From: Sulfurivirga sp.
Lineage (GTDB): Bacteria > Pseudomonadota > Gammaproteobacteria > Thiomicrospirales > Thiomicrospiraceae
NCBI RefSeq assembly: GCF_015490265.1
Contig: NZ_WFYD01000035.1
Span: 1-41,338 of the forward strand
Reading direction: 5' to 3'
DNA length: 41,338 nucleotides
Below, piece by piece: positions 23,119 through 31,942 of the stretch. The notes under the pieces are model-generated. The model had not been told where the DNA came from. It was given only the letters and a program-made list of their open reading frames with translations, and searched no databases. How positions within the stretch are numbered: position 1 is the first letter of the stretch; every line of letters starts with the position of its first letter. A program made the position numbers and the translations under genes.

Positions 23119-24534
23119 TCACAGCCACCAGTGCTTCCGTGCGGTTTCTTCGGGCGCGAACAGTTCGTAGACCGCCTCCAGGCTTGCCTTGCTGGCGGCG
23201 AACAGCACGATGTGGTCTTCGGCTTCAATCACCAGATCCTTACGGGCGAAGATGACCTGGCCCTCGCGCACGATGGCGCCGACGGTGACTTCCTCCGGCC
23301 AGGGAATGTCGATCAGGCGCCGGCCGATCACCCGTGAAGTGTTTTCGGAGCCATGCACCACCAGTTCGATGGCCTCCGCCGTGCCGCGGCGCAGGGTGAC
23401 GGCGCGCACCGTGTCGCCGGCGCGCAGGTAGTGCAGCAGCCGGTTGGTGGTGATGCGGTCGGCGGAGATGGCGACATCAATCTGGTTCAGATGGAGCAGG
23501 TCCACATAGGACTGGTTGTTGATCAGCGAGATGACCCGCTTGACCCCCAGCTTCTTGGCCAGCAGGCTGGAGATGATGTTGGCCTCGTCCCGGTTGGTGA
23601 CGGTGATGAACAGGTCGATGTCGTCGATGTTCTCGTCCTGCAGCAGCGCCTTGTCGGTGATGTCACCGTGCACCACGATGGTGTTGTCCAGCTGTTCGGC
23701 CAGAAAGCGCGCCCGCTGCAGGTTATGCTCGATCACCTTGACATTGTGGTCGTGCTCCAGCTGGCGTGCCAGCGCCAGGCCGATATTGCCGCCGCCGGCG
23801 ATCATGATGTTGCGCGAGTCGCTGCGGCGGTTCTTCTGGCGGCGCAGCGCGCGGGAGATGGCGTCGATGTCCTGCGGACGGGCGAGGAAGAACACCTCGT
23901 CGTTTTCCCGGATGACCGTATCGCCCCGGGGCAGCACCACTTCGTTGTCCCGGTAGATGGCCACGATGCGGGTTTCGATGCCCTTGTCCAGCAGCTGCTT
24001 GAGCTCGGCGATGGTGTGGTCCACCATGCGGGCGCCGTATTCGGCGCGGAAGGCCACCAGCCGGAGCTTGCCGTCGGCGAAGTCGATCACCTGCAGTGCG
24101 CCCGGATGGCTGACCAGCCGCAGAATGTGCTCGGTGACCAGGTTCTCCGGACTGATGAGCACGTCCACCGCCAGCGCGGCGTCGTTCTCCTCACGGCGGA
24201 ACAGGGCCGGGTGGTTCAGATAGGCGGTATTGCGCACCCGGGCGATCTTGGTGGGCGTGCGGTGCAGGATATAGGCCAGCTGGCAGGCCACCAGGTTGGT
24301 CTCGTCGGAGCGGGTGACGGCAATGAGCATGTCGGCCATCTCCAGCCCGGCCTCCTCCAGCACGTCCGGGTCGGAGGCGTGGCCGGTGACGGTGCGGATG
24401 TCCAGATGGTCCTGCAGCTTCTGCAGGTAGACCGTATCAAGGTCTACCAGCGTGATGTCGTTATCCGGCTCTCGGGCGAGCATCTCTGCCAGTGAAGTGC
24501 CCACCTGTCCGGCGCCGAGAATGATGATGTTCAT
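23119..24534 (-). CDS. trkA: Trk system regulatory subunit TrkA
   Basis: 471-residue peripheral membrane protein gating TrkH through NAD(H)/ATP binding. It has two RCK repeats: the first Rossmann motif GAGQVGTSLAE (7-17) with acidic D30-type residues, the second GGGNIGLALARQLE at about 237-250, each followed by a TrkA-C domain. Length is normal for gammaproteobacterial TrkA. Its ATG overlaps the ntrX-like stop (ATGA at 24531-24534) and trkH follows after 1 bp, so potassium uptake is tied to the NtrYX two-component genes. Confidence 0.95.
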   Translation of the reverse strand: MNIIILGAGQVGTSLAEMLAREPDNDITLVDLDTVYLQKLQDHLDIRTVTGHASDPDVLEEAGLEMADMLIAVTRSDETNLVACQLAYILHRTPTKIARVRNTAYLNHPALFRREENDAALAVDVLISPENLVTEHILRLVSHPGALQVIDFADGKLRLVAFRAEYGARMVDHTIAELKQLLDKGIETRIVAIYRDNEVVLPRGDTVIRENDEVFFLARPQDIDAISRALRRQKNRRSDSRNIMIAGGGNIGLALARQLEHDHNVKVIEHNLQRARFLAEQLDNTIVVHGDITDKALLQDENIDDIDLFITVTNRDEANIISSLLAKKLGVKRVISLINNQSYVDLLHLNQIDVAISADRITTNRLLHYLRAGDTVRAVTLRRGTAEAIELVVHGSENTSRVIGRRLIDIPWPEEVTVGAIVREGQVIFARKDLVIEAEDHIVLFAASKASLEAVYELFAPEETARKHWWL

Positions 24535-25880
24535 GGCGCTTTGGGGTCGATGTTGAGTTGTTTGAGCTTGCGGTAGAGGTGCGTGCGTTCCAGTCCGGCC
24601 CGCTGGGCGGTCTCCGACATGTTGCCGCCGGTCTCCCGCAGCAGCTGGCGCAGGTAGGCCGCCTCGAAGGCCTCACGGGCTGCTTTCAGTGGCAGGCTGG
24701 TGTCAATGGCGCCGGCGGTGGGCTCCGCCTGCGGCGCCTGCAGCAGGCCCTGAACTTCCTCAGCCGTCACCGGCCCCTCTCCCTGCAGCAGACAGCGCTG
24801 GATGAGGTTCTGCAGTTCCAGCAGGTTGCCGGGCCAGCTGTGCAGGCGCAGGGCGTTGAGGGCGCTGATGTCGAAGGGCCGCCAGGTGAGGCCCTGGGTG
24901 CGCGCCAGCCGATCGGTGAAGTATTCCACCAGCTCCGGCAGGTCGTCGAGGCGCTGGCGTAGCGGCGGCACTTCGATGGTGGTCAGATCAAAGCGCTGCG
25001 CCAGCTGGGGCAGAAAATCTTCGTGGTGGGACAGGGGCGCATCGCTCAGTCCGAACAGACGCACATCCAGCTGCATGGGAGCCTCCGTGCCCGGTCGCTT
25101 GAGCGTCCCGTCCTGCAGCAGGCCCAGCAGGGTGCTCTGCCACTCGGCATCCAGCCGGTGGATGTCGTTGATCACCAGCGTGCCGCCATTGACCCGGGCC
25201 AGCTCACCCAGCTGCAGGGCGCCGTCCTCACCGGCCTGCCCCAGCCAGTGGGTCTTTTCGGCATTGAGCTGCTGGGCGTCCACCACCAGCAGCGGACGCT
25301 CCTTGCGGGGGCTCTGTCGATGCACGGCGCGGGCGAACTGGTGGCGGCCACTGCCGCGCTCGCCCAGCAGCAGCACCGGCATGGTGTAGCGGGCCAGCCG
25401 CTCGGCATCGGCCCGCAACGCCTGCATGGCGCGGCTCTTGCCGATCAGCTCGCTGTCCCAGTGGCGCTGACCGTCCAGCTGACGCTCGCGCCGGGCCAGT
25501 TTCAGGTGCTTGAGCGCCCGCTCGGTGGCCACCAGCAGGCGATTGAGAGAGATGGGTTTTTCCAGAAAATCCCATGCGCCGAGGCGGGTGGCCTCCACCG
25601 CGGTGGAGATGGTGCCGTGGCCGGAGATCATGATCACGTTGGTGTGGGTCAGCAGCCCTTCGTCCTTCATCTGCCGCAGCAGGGTGATGCCGTCGATGTC
25701 GGGCATCCATACGTCGAGAAAGACCACGTCCGGTACCTGCTGGCGCCACGCCTCGCGGGCCTGCACGCCGTTGGCGGCGGTGGTGACCCGGTAGCCCTCG
25801 TCCTGGAGGATTTCGCCGATCAGTTCGCGGATGTCCCGTTCGTCATCCACGACCAGAATGTCGCCGCGGTGACTGCTCAT
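24531..25880 (-). CDS. ntrX: NtrX-like response regulator with degenerate AAA+ domain
   Basis: 449 residues: receiver domain (D56 phospho-acceptor, K108), sigma-54-type AAA+ domain (about 145-375) and C-terminal Fis-type helix-turn-helix (about 405-445, GGNMSETAQRAGLERTHLYRKL). The receiver and DNA-binding parts look normal. The ATPase core does not: Walker A is GERGSGRH (173-180) with Arg for the usual Lys, the Walker B position reads LVINDI (235-240) instead of LFLDEI, and the GAFTGA loop that contacts sigma-54 is missing from the expected place (about 205-225). It probably regulates by DNA binding rather than by sigma-54 activation. It overlaps ntrY by ATGA and trkA by ATGA. Confidence 0.88.
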   Translation of the reverse strand: MSSHRGDILVVDDERDIRELIGEILQDEGYRVTTAANGVQAREAWRQQVPDVVFLDVWMPDIDGITLLRQMKDEGLLTHTNVIMISGHGTISTAVEATRLGAWDFLEKPISLNRLLVATERALKHLKLARRERQLDGQRHWDSELIGKSRAMQALRADAERLARYTMPVLLLGERGSGRHQFARAVHRQSPRKERPLLVVDAQQLNAEKTHWLGQAGEDGALQLGELARVNGGTLVINDIHRLDAEWQSTLLGLLQDGTLKRPGTEAPMQLDVRLFGLSDAPLSHHEDFLPQLAQRFDLTTIEVPPLRQRLDDLPELVEYFTDRLARTQGLTWRPFDISALNALRLHSWPGNLLELQNLIQRCLLQGEGPVTAEEVQGLLQAPQAEPTAGAIDTSLPLKAAREAFEAAYLRQLLRETGGNMSETAQRAGLERTHLYRKLKQLNIDPKAP

Positions 25881-28027
25881 CGGGTGTGGGTGAGGGGCAA
25901 GGTGATCATAAAGCAGGTTCGCTGTCCGCTGCGGGTGACTTGTATCGTTCCATTATGCTCTTCGACGATTTTTTTGACAACCGCGAGCCCCAGCCCCGTG
26001 CCCTTGGGCTTGTCGGTGGCGTAGGGTTCGAAGATCCAAGTCAGCTCCTTCTCGCCCAGACCGGGGCCGTTGTCGCACACCGACAGGGTCAGCACGCCGC
26101 CTTCGCAGCGGCTGGCGAGCCACAGGGTCGGTTCGGGCTGCTGCTCGCACGCCTCGATGCCGTTCTTGATCAGGTTGTGCAGCAGCTGACGCAGGCGGTT
26201 GGGGTCCGCCTCCACCTGCGGGCAGGCGGGATCGGTGTCCAGCTGCAGGGTCAGGCCGGGGCGGGTGTAGAGCTGGATCATCTGCTCCAGCAGCGTGTTG
26301 ACGTCCACCGGCTCCAGCGCCAGCTCCGGCGAGCGGGCGTAGTCGGCGAAGGCGTCCACCAGCGTCTGCATAGTGACCACCTGATCCACGATGGTGCCGG
26401 TGAGCTTCTCCAGCAGCGCCCGTTCCTCCTCGGGCAGCTGGCGTCCCAGCTTGAAGGCGAGCCGCTCGGCTGACAGGCGGATGGGGGTGAGCGGGTTCTT
26501 GATCTCGTGGGCCAGGCGCACGGCCACCTCGTGCCAGGCGGCGTGGCGCTGCGCCTGCACCAGATCGGTGATGTCCTCGAAGATGACCACATGCCCGCCG
26601 GTATGGCTGCTGGTCAGCGGTGTGCCCTGCACCAGCAGGATGCGCTCGCCCGACGGGGTGGACTGGTTCAGCTGCAGCTGCCAGTGGCCATGAGCCTCAT
26701 GGATCAGCGGGGCGATCTGCTGCCAGAAGGGGCGCAGCGCCAGAAACGGCCCCTGTTCCACCAGCCGGGGCAGCGGCGTCTGGCCGGCCTCCTCCAGCGG
26801 AGCGCCCAGCAGTTGCTCGGCGCGCTGATTGAAAAGGCGGATGCGCAGCTGGCTGTCGAGGGTGATGACGCCGCTGGTGAGGCTGGAGATGATCGCCTGC
26901 AGGTAGGCGCGCTGGATCTCCACCTGCTGGTGGTTGACCCGGGCGGTGTGCTGGGCGCGCCTGAGCTGGCGCACCATGTCGTTGAAGGAGCGGATCAGCT
27001 CGCCCAGTTCGTTGTCCGGCCCTTCGTGGCGGATGGGTTCCATCTCGCCGGCGCTGACGCGGCGGGTGGCGCGGGTGAGCTGACGGATCGGGCGGGTGAA
27101 GTTGCTCACCAGCTGAATAGTGAACAGCAGGGTGGACAGCAGCGCCAGCAGCAGCACCAGCGTGAGGGAAACGGCCATGGCGGTCTTGAGCGGCTGGCGC
27201 AGATAGGCGCGCTGCTGATACTGGGCCAGCGCCGTCTGCACCGTTTCGGCCAGCTGGGTCTGTTCCGCGGGGATGGGGAAAATGGCCTGCAGCATGCGCG
27301 GGCGGGGGCCGAGCTTCAGCGGAATCATCACCCGGTAGAAGGCGCGGCGCAGTTCCCCCTTGCCCTCTTCCTCAATGGCGGCGTAGGTAAGACCCTTGCG
27401 CACCTGCTGGACGATGTTCTCCGGCGGCGGGTGGGGCAGGGCGCTGGCGGTCTGGCTGGTGGTGCTGAAGGCGATGGGTTGGCCGTCGTCGCTGAACAGG
27501 GCCACTTCCTCGGCATTGAGCAGCTTGCGCAGGCGGTCCAGCGCCAGCGCGGGAGTCTGATCCAGCTCGGTGGCGAAGGTCTGAGCGCTGGACTGGGTCA
27601 GGTTGAGCAGGGTGCGCGTCTGGTTGTCCAGCGTCATGCGGGTGAGGCTGACGGCGTTCTGCAGGGCGGTTTCCGTCTTGACGTCAAACCAGGCGTCGAT
27701 GCCCTGATAGAGAAACTGCAGGGCGAACAGGTAGATGACCAGCACCGGTGCGCCCACCAGCGAGGTGATCAGCAGTGACAGGCGCAGGGTGATGCGGCTG
27801 CCTGGGCGGTGCTCGCGCACCTGGCGGATGAGCCGCCACAGGGTGCGCACCAGCAGCGCCAGCAGTACGATCAGGCCGCCTGCGGCGGTCAGCAGCAGTG
27901 TGGCATAGGTGCCGGCGAAGCTGGCCGCCTGCTGCAGGCTGCTGCTCAACAGCGCCAGCGCCACCAGCGTCACCGCCGTAAGCGCGCTGACCGGGCCGTA
28001 CTGGCGCAGAAGACGGAGCGGATTCAT
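25877..28027 (-). CDS. ntrY: NtrY-like sensor histidine kinase
   Basis: 716-residue membrane kinase. Membrane segments lie at about 12-30, 42-62, 84-106 and 282-306, with a periplasmic region between; then HAMP (about 308-360), a PAS domain (about 372-490), the HisKA domain with H507 in VRLAHEIKNPLTPIRLSAERL, and HATPase_c motifs (LLHNLIKNGIEA, DNGPGLGEKEL, GTGLGLAVV). The architecture matches NtrY, partner of NtrX, which responds to nitrogen or redox/envelope state depending on the organism. The signal is unknown here. It ends inside the ntrX start and follows the DUF4390 gene after 1 bp. Confidence 0.93.
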   Translation of the reverse strand: MNPLRLLRQYGPVSALTAVTLVALALLSSSLQQAASFAGTYATLLLTAAGGLIVLLALLVRTLWRLIRQVREHRPGSRITLRLSLLITSLVGAPVLVIYLFALQFLYQGIDAWFDVKTETALQNAVSLTRMTLDNQTRTLLNLTQSSAQTFATELDQTPALALDRLRKLLNAEEVALFSDDGQPIAFSTTSQTASALPHPPPENIVQQVRKGLTYAAIEEEGKGELRRAFYRVMIPLKLGPRPRMLQAIFPIPAEQTQLAETVQTALAQYQQRAYLRQPLKTAMAVSLTLVLLLALLSTLLFTIQLVSNFTRPIRQLTRATRRVSAGEMEPIRHEGPDNELGELIRSFNDMVRQLRRAQHTARVNHQQVEIQRAYLQAIISSLTSGVITLDSQLRIRLFNQRAEQLLGAPLEEAGQTPLPRLVEQGPFLALRPFWQQIAPLIHEAHGHWQLQLNQSTPSGERILLVQGTPLTSSHTGGHVVIFEDITDLVQAQRHAAWHEVAVRLAHEIKNPLTPIRLSAERLAFKLGRQLPEEERALLEKLTGTIVDQVVTMQTLVDAFADYARSPELALEPVDVNTLLEQMIQLYTRPGLTLQLDTDPACPQVEADPNRLRQLLHNLIKNGIEACEQQPEPTLWLASRCEGGVLTLSVCDNGPGLGEKELTWIFEPYATDKPKGTGLGLAVVKKIVEEHNGTIQVTRSGQRTCFMITLPLTHTR

Positions 28028-28028
28028 C

Positions 28029-28628
28029 TCAGCGTTGCCATAGTTTGCGTTGATCCACGGATTCCTCCACCCAGCCGCTGTCCAGCCGCCAGGTCGGGTC
28101 GGTCAGGCTCTCCAGCCACAGGGCGGCCGGCAGACGGTTGCGGTCCAGCTGCAGCCGCAGGCGCAGGCGGTAGTCGATGCCAGGGTGCAGCTCCGCCTGG
28201 TCCACCAGATGAATGTCGCTGAAAGTGCCGAGAATGTCCAGCGCTTCTTCCAGGGTCTCCGCCTCGCTCTGACGGCCGTTGCGCAGATTGGTCAGCAGCC
28301 AGCGCCCTTGCAGGCGCGCCCGCTGAAGCCGCACCGGCACCTCCCGCTCGATGACCGTGCGCTGCCAGGGAATGAACCCCATCAGCGGGCTGTGCTCCAC
28401 CAGGCGGAAACGGGTGATGAAGTAGAGGGGGATGTCATGTTCCAGCGCGTCCCGCTGGGTGGTGGAGAGCTTGATGCGCACCCGGGCGTCCACCATCAGC
28501 TGACGCTGTTCGATATGGTGCTGGAAAAAGAGCACCGTGACCTGCGCCAGGTGCTCGTGCTCCGCCCGGGCAGGCATCAGCGCCAGTGTGAGCAGCAGGC
28601 CGCTAAGGAGACTTTTCCAGCAGCGCAT
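28029..28628 (-). CDS. DUF4390 exported protein
   Basis: 199 residues with a signal peptide (MRCWKSLLSGLLLTLALMPARA) and no other membrane segment, so probably periplasmic. Length, basic-aromatic composition and position between rsmB and ntrY match DUF4390, a family repeatedly found at this spot in Gamma- and Betaproteobacteria. Function is unknown; the context suggests a periplasmic partner of the NtrY sensor. The ATG at 28628 overlaps the end of rsmB by 26 bp; this start gives an N-terminal signal peptide, while earlier ones do not. Confidence 0.85.
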   Translation of the reverse strand: MRCWKSLLSGLLLTLALMPARAEHEHLAQVTVLFFQHHIEQRQLMVDARVRIKLSTTQRDALEHDIPLYFITRFRLVEHSPLMGFIPWQRTVIEREVPVRLQRARLQGRWLLTNLRNGRQSEAETLEEALDILGTFSDIHLVDQAELHPGIDYRLRLRLQLDRNRLPAALWLESLTDPTWRLDSGWVEESVDQRKLWQR

Positions 28629-29901
28629 GGAAGAATCCGTCCATCTCCTGCACGCCGGGCAGCAGCTGGCAGCCGGGCGTGCCGTGGCAGGGCAGGTGAT
28701 CGATGGGCACGAGGCGGGCATCCGGCGTGCGTGTCAGGAAGGCGTTGATCTGTCCTCTGTTTTCAGCCGCCAGCACCGAGCAGGTGGCGTAGAGCATCCG
28801 GCCGCCCGGTTTGAGCAGCGGCCACAGGGCGTCCAGAATGGCCGCCTGCGTGCGGGTGAGGGCTTCAATGTCTTCGGGTGTGCGGTGCCACTTGATGTCC
28901 GGATGGCGGCGGATGATGCCGGTGGCCGAGCAGGGGGCGTCCAACAGAATGCGGTCGAAGGGTTCGCCGTCCCACCAGTCGTCGGGGCGGGCGGCATCTC
29001 CCTGGCGCACCTGCGCGTGCAGGCGCAGGCGCTCAAGGTTTTCCTGCAGCCGCTCGATGCGTGCGGGGTCCTTCTCCAGCGCCAGCACATGGGTCTGATC
29101 GCGGGTCAGTTCCAGCAGGTGGGTGGTCTTGCCGCCCGGCGCGGCGCAGGCGTCCAGAATGCGCTCGCCCGGCCGCGGATCGAGCAGGTGGGCCGCCTGC
29201 TGGGCGGCGGCGTCCTGCACCGAGAACCAGCCCTCATCGAAGCCGGGCAGGCGGCGCACGTCCGTGCCTTCCCGCAGCACCACCGCCTGAGGCGCCAGCG
29301 GATGGGGCCGAGGATCGAGCGCCGCCACATCCGGCAGGGCCATGAAGGCATCACGCTCGATTTTCAGCGGATTGACCCGCAGCGTCAGCGGGGGGTCTTC
29401 GTTGTTGGCCTCAAGGATCTGCGACCAGTGGTCGGGCCAGTCCCGTTTCAGCCGGTCGATCAGCCAGTCGGGGTGGCTGTAGCGGGCGCGGTCGCAGCAG
29501 GCCAGCCAGCGGGCGCGTTCTGCTTCATCGGTGCGGGTCAGGTTGCGCAGCACGCCGTTGATCAGCCCCCGCGCCCACTGTTTCTTCTTCGGCAGCAGGC
29601 GGATGGTTTCGTTGACGGCGGCGTGGGCGGGAATGGCATCCATGAAGTGGAGCTGAAAGGCGCCCAGTTCCAGCAGCAGGCCGATGTCCGCGTCCCGTGC
29701 CTTGAGGGGCCGTTTCATCAGGGGCTTCAGCAGCGCCTGCAGGCTGCCGTGCCAGCGCAGCACGCCGAACAGCAGCTTCTGCAGTAGCGGGCGCGCCTGC
29801 GGCGGGCAGCGGGACAGCAGTTCGGACTGCACGGCGCTCAGCGAGCGCCCCTCAAGCAGAACGGCCTTCAGACCCTCGAACGCCAACGCGCGGGCATTCA
29901 T
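28603..29901 (-). CDS. rsmB: 16S rRNA m5C967 methyltransferase RsmB (Sun/Fmu)
   Basis: 432 residues: an N-terminal NusB-like RNA-binding domain (about 1-140, including HAAVNETIRLL and RGLINGVLRN), then the methyltransferase domain with AdoMet motif DACAAPGGKT (250-259) and the two cysteines of m5C enzymes, C324 in DAPCSATG (catalytic) and C374 in YATCSV (release). Modifies C967 of 16S rRNA. Length and motifs are normal. Its ATG overlaps the DUF2442 stop (ATGA at 29898-29901). In most relatives rsmB directly follows fmt; here two small genes lie between. Confidence 0.95.
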   Translation of the reverse strand: MNARALAFEGLKAVLLEGRSLSAVQSELLSRCPPQARPLLQKLLFGVLRWHGSLQALLKPLMKRPLKARDADIGLLLELGAFQLHFMDAIPAHAAVNETIRLLPKKKQWARGLINGVLRNLTRTDEAERARWLACCDRARYSHPDWLIDRLKRDWPDHWSQILEANNEDPPLTLRVNPLKIERDAFMALPDVAALDPRPHPLAPQAVVLREGTDVRRLPGFDEGWFSVQDAAAQQAAHLLDPRPGERILDACAAPGGKTTHLLELTRDQTHVLALEKDPARIERLQENLERLRLHAQVRQGDAARPDDWWDGEPFDRILLDAPCSATGIIRRHPDIKWHRTPEDIEALTRTQAAILDALWPLLKPGGRMLYATCSVLAAENRGQINAFLTRTPDARLVPIDHLPCHGTPGCQLLPGVQEMDGFFHALLEKSP

Positions 29902-30176
29902 GCGGCGTGTGAGTCGCTGCCGGCGGTCAGCGTGTTTTCGTACAGGTCAATGATGGGGAAGCAGAGTTCGAAGTCGTCCCATTCCAGATCCCCGTCCGTA
30001 ATGCGGAAACGTGTAAAGTGTTCCGGCTCGGCATAACGGCGGATCAGAGGATTGGGATGCCGTACCAGGAAGGGAGCAAAGTCCACCTCACGGCTTTCAC
30101 CCGTATTGAATGTAAGCCGCAGTTTGAGCGGTCCGGTCTGTTCTGCATGCGTGATGGCCAGATAGGGCGCGTTCAT
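29898..30176 (-). CDS. DUF2442 protein
   Basis: 92-residue soluble protein; the pattern LTFNTGESREVDFAPFL ... FTRFRITDGDLEWDDFELCFPIIDLYE is that of DUF2442. These short beta-rich proteins are commonly encoded next to DUF4160 proteins, as here, and are suspected to form a toxin-antitoxin-like pair, though this has not been settled. The start overlaps the DUF4160 stop (ATGA at 30173-30176) and the end overlaps the rsmB start. Confidence 0.85.
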   Translation of the reverse strand: MNAPYLAITHAEQTGPLKLRLTFNTGESREVDFAPFLVRHPNPLIRRYAEPEHFTRFRITDGDLEWDDFELCFPIIDLYENTLTAGSDSHAA

Positions 30177-30478
30177 CGGATGCTACCCTCAATTTCGATG
30201 CATTTGAGCGGGCGGTGGTAGACGAAATAGTCCACCCAGCTTCTGACAATTGTATCAGCAAAGGCGTTGACGACCGTTTCGAACGCCTTGCATTTGGCTG
30301 GCGGTAGCGGGCGTTTGCCACGGACGGGCAGAATCTCGATGCTGCGGATTTGTCCATTTTCGATGTGGAAGACGGCCTTGTTTTCACAGCCCTGAAAACG
30401 GCCATGCACATGAACGGGCTCATGCTCGTTGCTGTAGAAGAAAACCAGCACCCCAAGATACCTGAACAGCTTGGGCAC
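30173..30478 (-). CDS. DUF4160 protein
   Basis: 101 residues starting MPKLFRYLGVLVFFYSNEHEPVHVHGRF; the EHEPVHVHG core matches the conserved EHxPPHxHV motif of DUF4160. Only one short hydrophobic stretch is present and the protein is probably soluble. Forms an adjacent, overlapping pair with the DUF2442 gene. It starts 3 bp after the fmt stop and is therefore embedded in the def-fmt-rsmB run. Function unknown; a toxin-like role is only a suggestion from gene pairing. Confidence 0.85.
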   Translation of the reverse strand: MPKLFRYLGVLVFFYSNEHEPVHVHGRFQGCENKAVFHIENGQIRSIEILPVRGKRPLPPAKCKAFETVVNAFADTIVRSWVDYFVYHRPLKCIEIEGSIR

Positions 30479-30481
30479 GGT

Positions 30482-31405
30482 TCAGCCTCCCAGTCGTTTA
30501 CCGAGCAGGGCGTGACCGTTGGCGAAGTCGGCGGCGGGCATGGGGCGCTTGCCAGCGGGCTGAAGCGTGTGCACCCGCAACAGGCCTTCGCCGCAGGCGA
30601 TGTCGATGCCGTCCCGTTCCACCAGAATGACCTCGCCCGGGGTGTCATGGTGCGGGCCGGGCAGGGCGGTGGCGGTCAGCAGCTTGAGCGGCTTGCCGTC
30701 CAGTTGGGTGAAGGCGGTCGGCCAGGGGCTGAAGGCATGGATCTTGCGGCGGATGACTTCGGCCGGCTGAGACCAGTCGATCTCACCTTCCGCCTTGGTG
30801 AGCTTTTTGGCGTAGGTGGCCTGGCTTTCGTCCTGCGGTTCGGGCGTGAGCCGGTCCAGATTTTCCAGCGCCTCGACGATGGCCTCGGCGCCCAGCGCGC
30901 TCAGGCGGTCGTGCAGGGTCTGGGCGGTGTCCTGCGGGGTGATGGGTGTGGTCTTTTTCAGCAGCATGGGACCGGTGTCCAGGCCTTCGTCCATCTGCAT
31001 GATGGTCACGCCCGTTTCCGCATCGCCCGCCTCGATGGCGCGCTGAATGGGCGCGGCGCCCCGCCAGCGGGGCAGCAGCGAGGCGTGGATGTTGAGACAG
31101 CCTTTTTTCGGCGTGTCCAGAATGGCACGGGGCAGGATGAGGCCATAGGCCACCACCACCATCACTTCCGGTTCGAGGGCGGCCAGTTGCGCCCGCGCTT
31201 CGGGTGTTTTCAGGGTTTCCGGCTGAAAGACGGGCAGGCCGTGTTCCTGCGCCACCTGCTTGACGGGACTGGGACGCAGTTTCATGCCGCGGCCCGCGGG
31301 CCGGTCGGGCTGGGTGTAGACGCCGACGATCTGGTGGCCGGCGTCGATCAGCGCCCGCAGGGGGGCGACGGAGAATTCGGGCGTGCCGGCGAAGACAACT
31401 CTCAC
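30482..31405 (-). CDS. fmt: Methionyl-tRNA formyltransferase
   Basis: Formylates initiator Met-tRNA using 10-formyl-THF. The 307-residue protein has the formyltransferase fold with [13 protein letters not shown] at the start, the catalytic motif [16 protein letters not shown] and [18 protein letters not shown], then a C-terminal OB-like domain (about 205-307). The start is GTG at 31405, chosen because it overlaps the def stop as GTGA and begins the conserved VRVVFAGTP sequence; no in-frame ATG is near. Normal length for the family. Confidence 0.95.
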   Translation of the reverse strand: MRVVFAGTPEFSVAPLRALIDAGHQIVGVYTQPDRPAGRGMKLRPSPVKQVAQEHGLPVFQPETLKTPEARAQLAALEPEVMVVVAYGLILPRAILDTPKKGCLNIHASLLPRWRGAAPIQRAIEAGDAETGVTIMQMDEGLDTGPMLLKKTTPITPQDTAQTLHDRLSALGAEAIVEALENLDRLTPEPQDESQATYAKKLTKAEGEIDWSQPAEVIRRKIHAFSPWPTAFTQLDGKPLKLLTATALPGPHHDTPGEVILVERDGIDIACGEGLLRVHTLQPAGKRPMPAADFANGHALLGKRLGG

Positions 31406-31896
31406 GCTTTCCGTTCCTTGCGGTATTTCTGCAGCAGGCGGTTGCGCTTGAGGCCAGAGAGGTGGTCGATGAACAGCACGCCGTTGAGATGGTCGATCTC
31501 GTGCTGCAGGCACACCGCCAGCAGGTCTTCCGCCTCGATCTCCACCGGCTGACCGTCACGGTCCAGCCCGCGCACCTTCACTTTGGAGGGGCGGCGCACC
31601 TTGGCGTAGATGCCGGGCAGGGAGAGGCAGCCCTCTTCGTATTCGATCAGCCCGTCGCTGGCGACGATCTCCGGATTGACCAGCGCAATGGGCTGGCTCT
31701 TGTCCTCGGTGACGTCCGCCACCAGCACGCGGATGTCACGACCCACCTGCGGGGCGGCTAGGCCGATGCCCGGGGCGTCGTACATGGTGTAGAGCATGTC
31801 GTCGATCAGATTGGCGATCTCGTCCGACATCTCCACCGGCTTGCACTGGGTGCGCAGGATTTCGTCAGGGTAGAGGCGGATGTCCAGCTTGTCCAT
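31402..31896 (-). CDS. def: Peptide deformylase
   Basis: 164-residue metalloenzyme removing the formyl group from nascent proteins. All three motifs are present: GIGLAAPQ (43-50), EGCLSLPG with metal ligand C90, and QHEIDHLNG with ligands H132 and H136 and catalytic E133. It leads the def-fmt-DUF4160-DUF2442-rsmB-DUF4390-ntrYX-trkAH run and is divergent from dprA with a 46-bp gap holding shared promoter signals. Confidence 0.96.
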   Translation of the reverse strand: MDKLDIRLYPDEILRTQCKPVEMSDEIANLIDDMLYTMYDAPGIGLAAPQVGRDIRVLVADVTEDKSQPIALVNPEIVASDGLIEYEEGCLSLPGIYAKVRRPSKVKVRGLDRDGQPVEIEAEDLLAVCLQHEIDHLNGVLFIDHLSGLKRNRLLQKYRKERKA

Positions 31897-31942
31897 GGGG
31901 CGGTGTGTTCAATTCGTTGTCCGGACGTTTATTATAGGCGCC

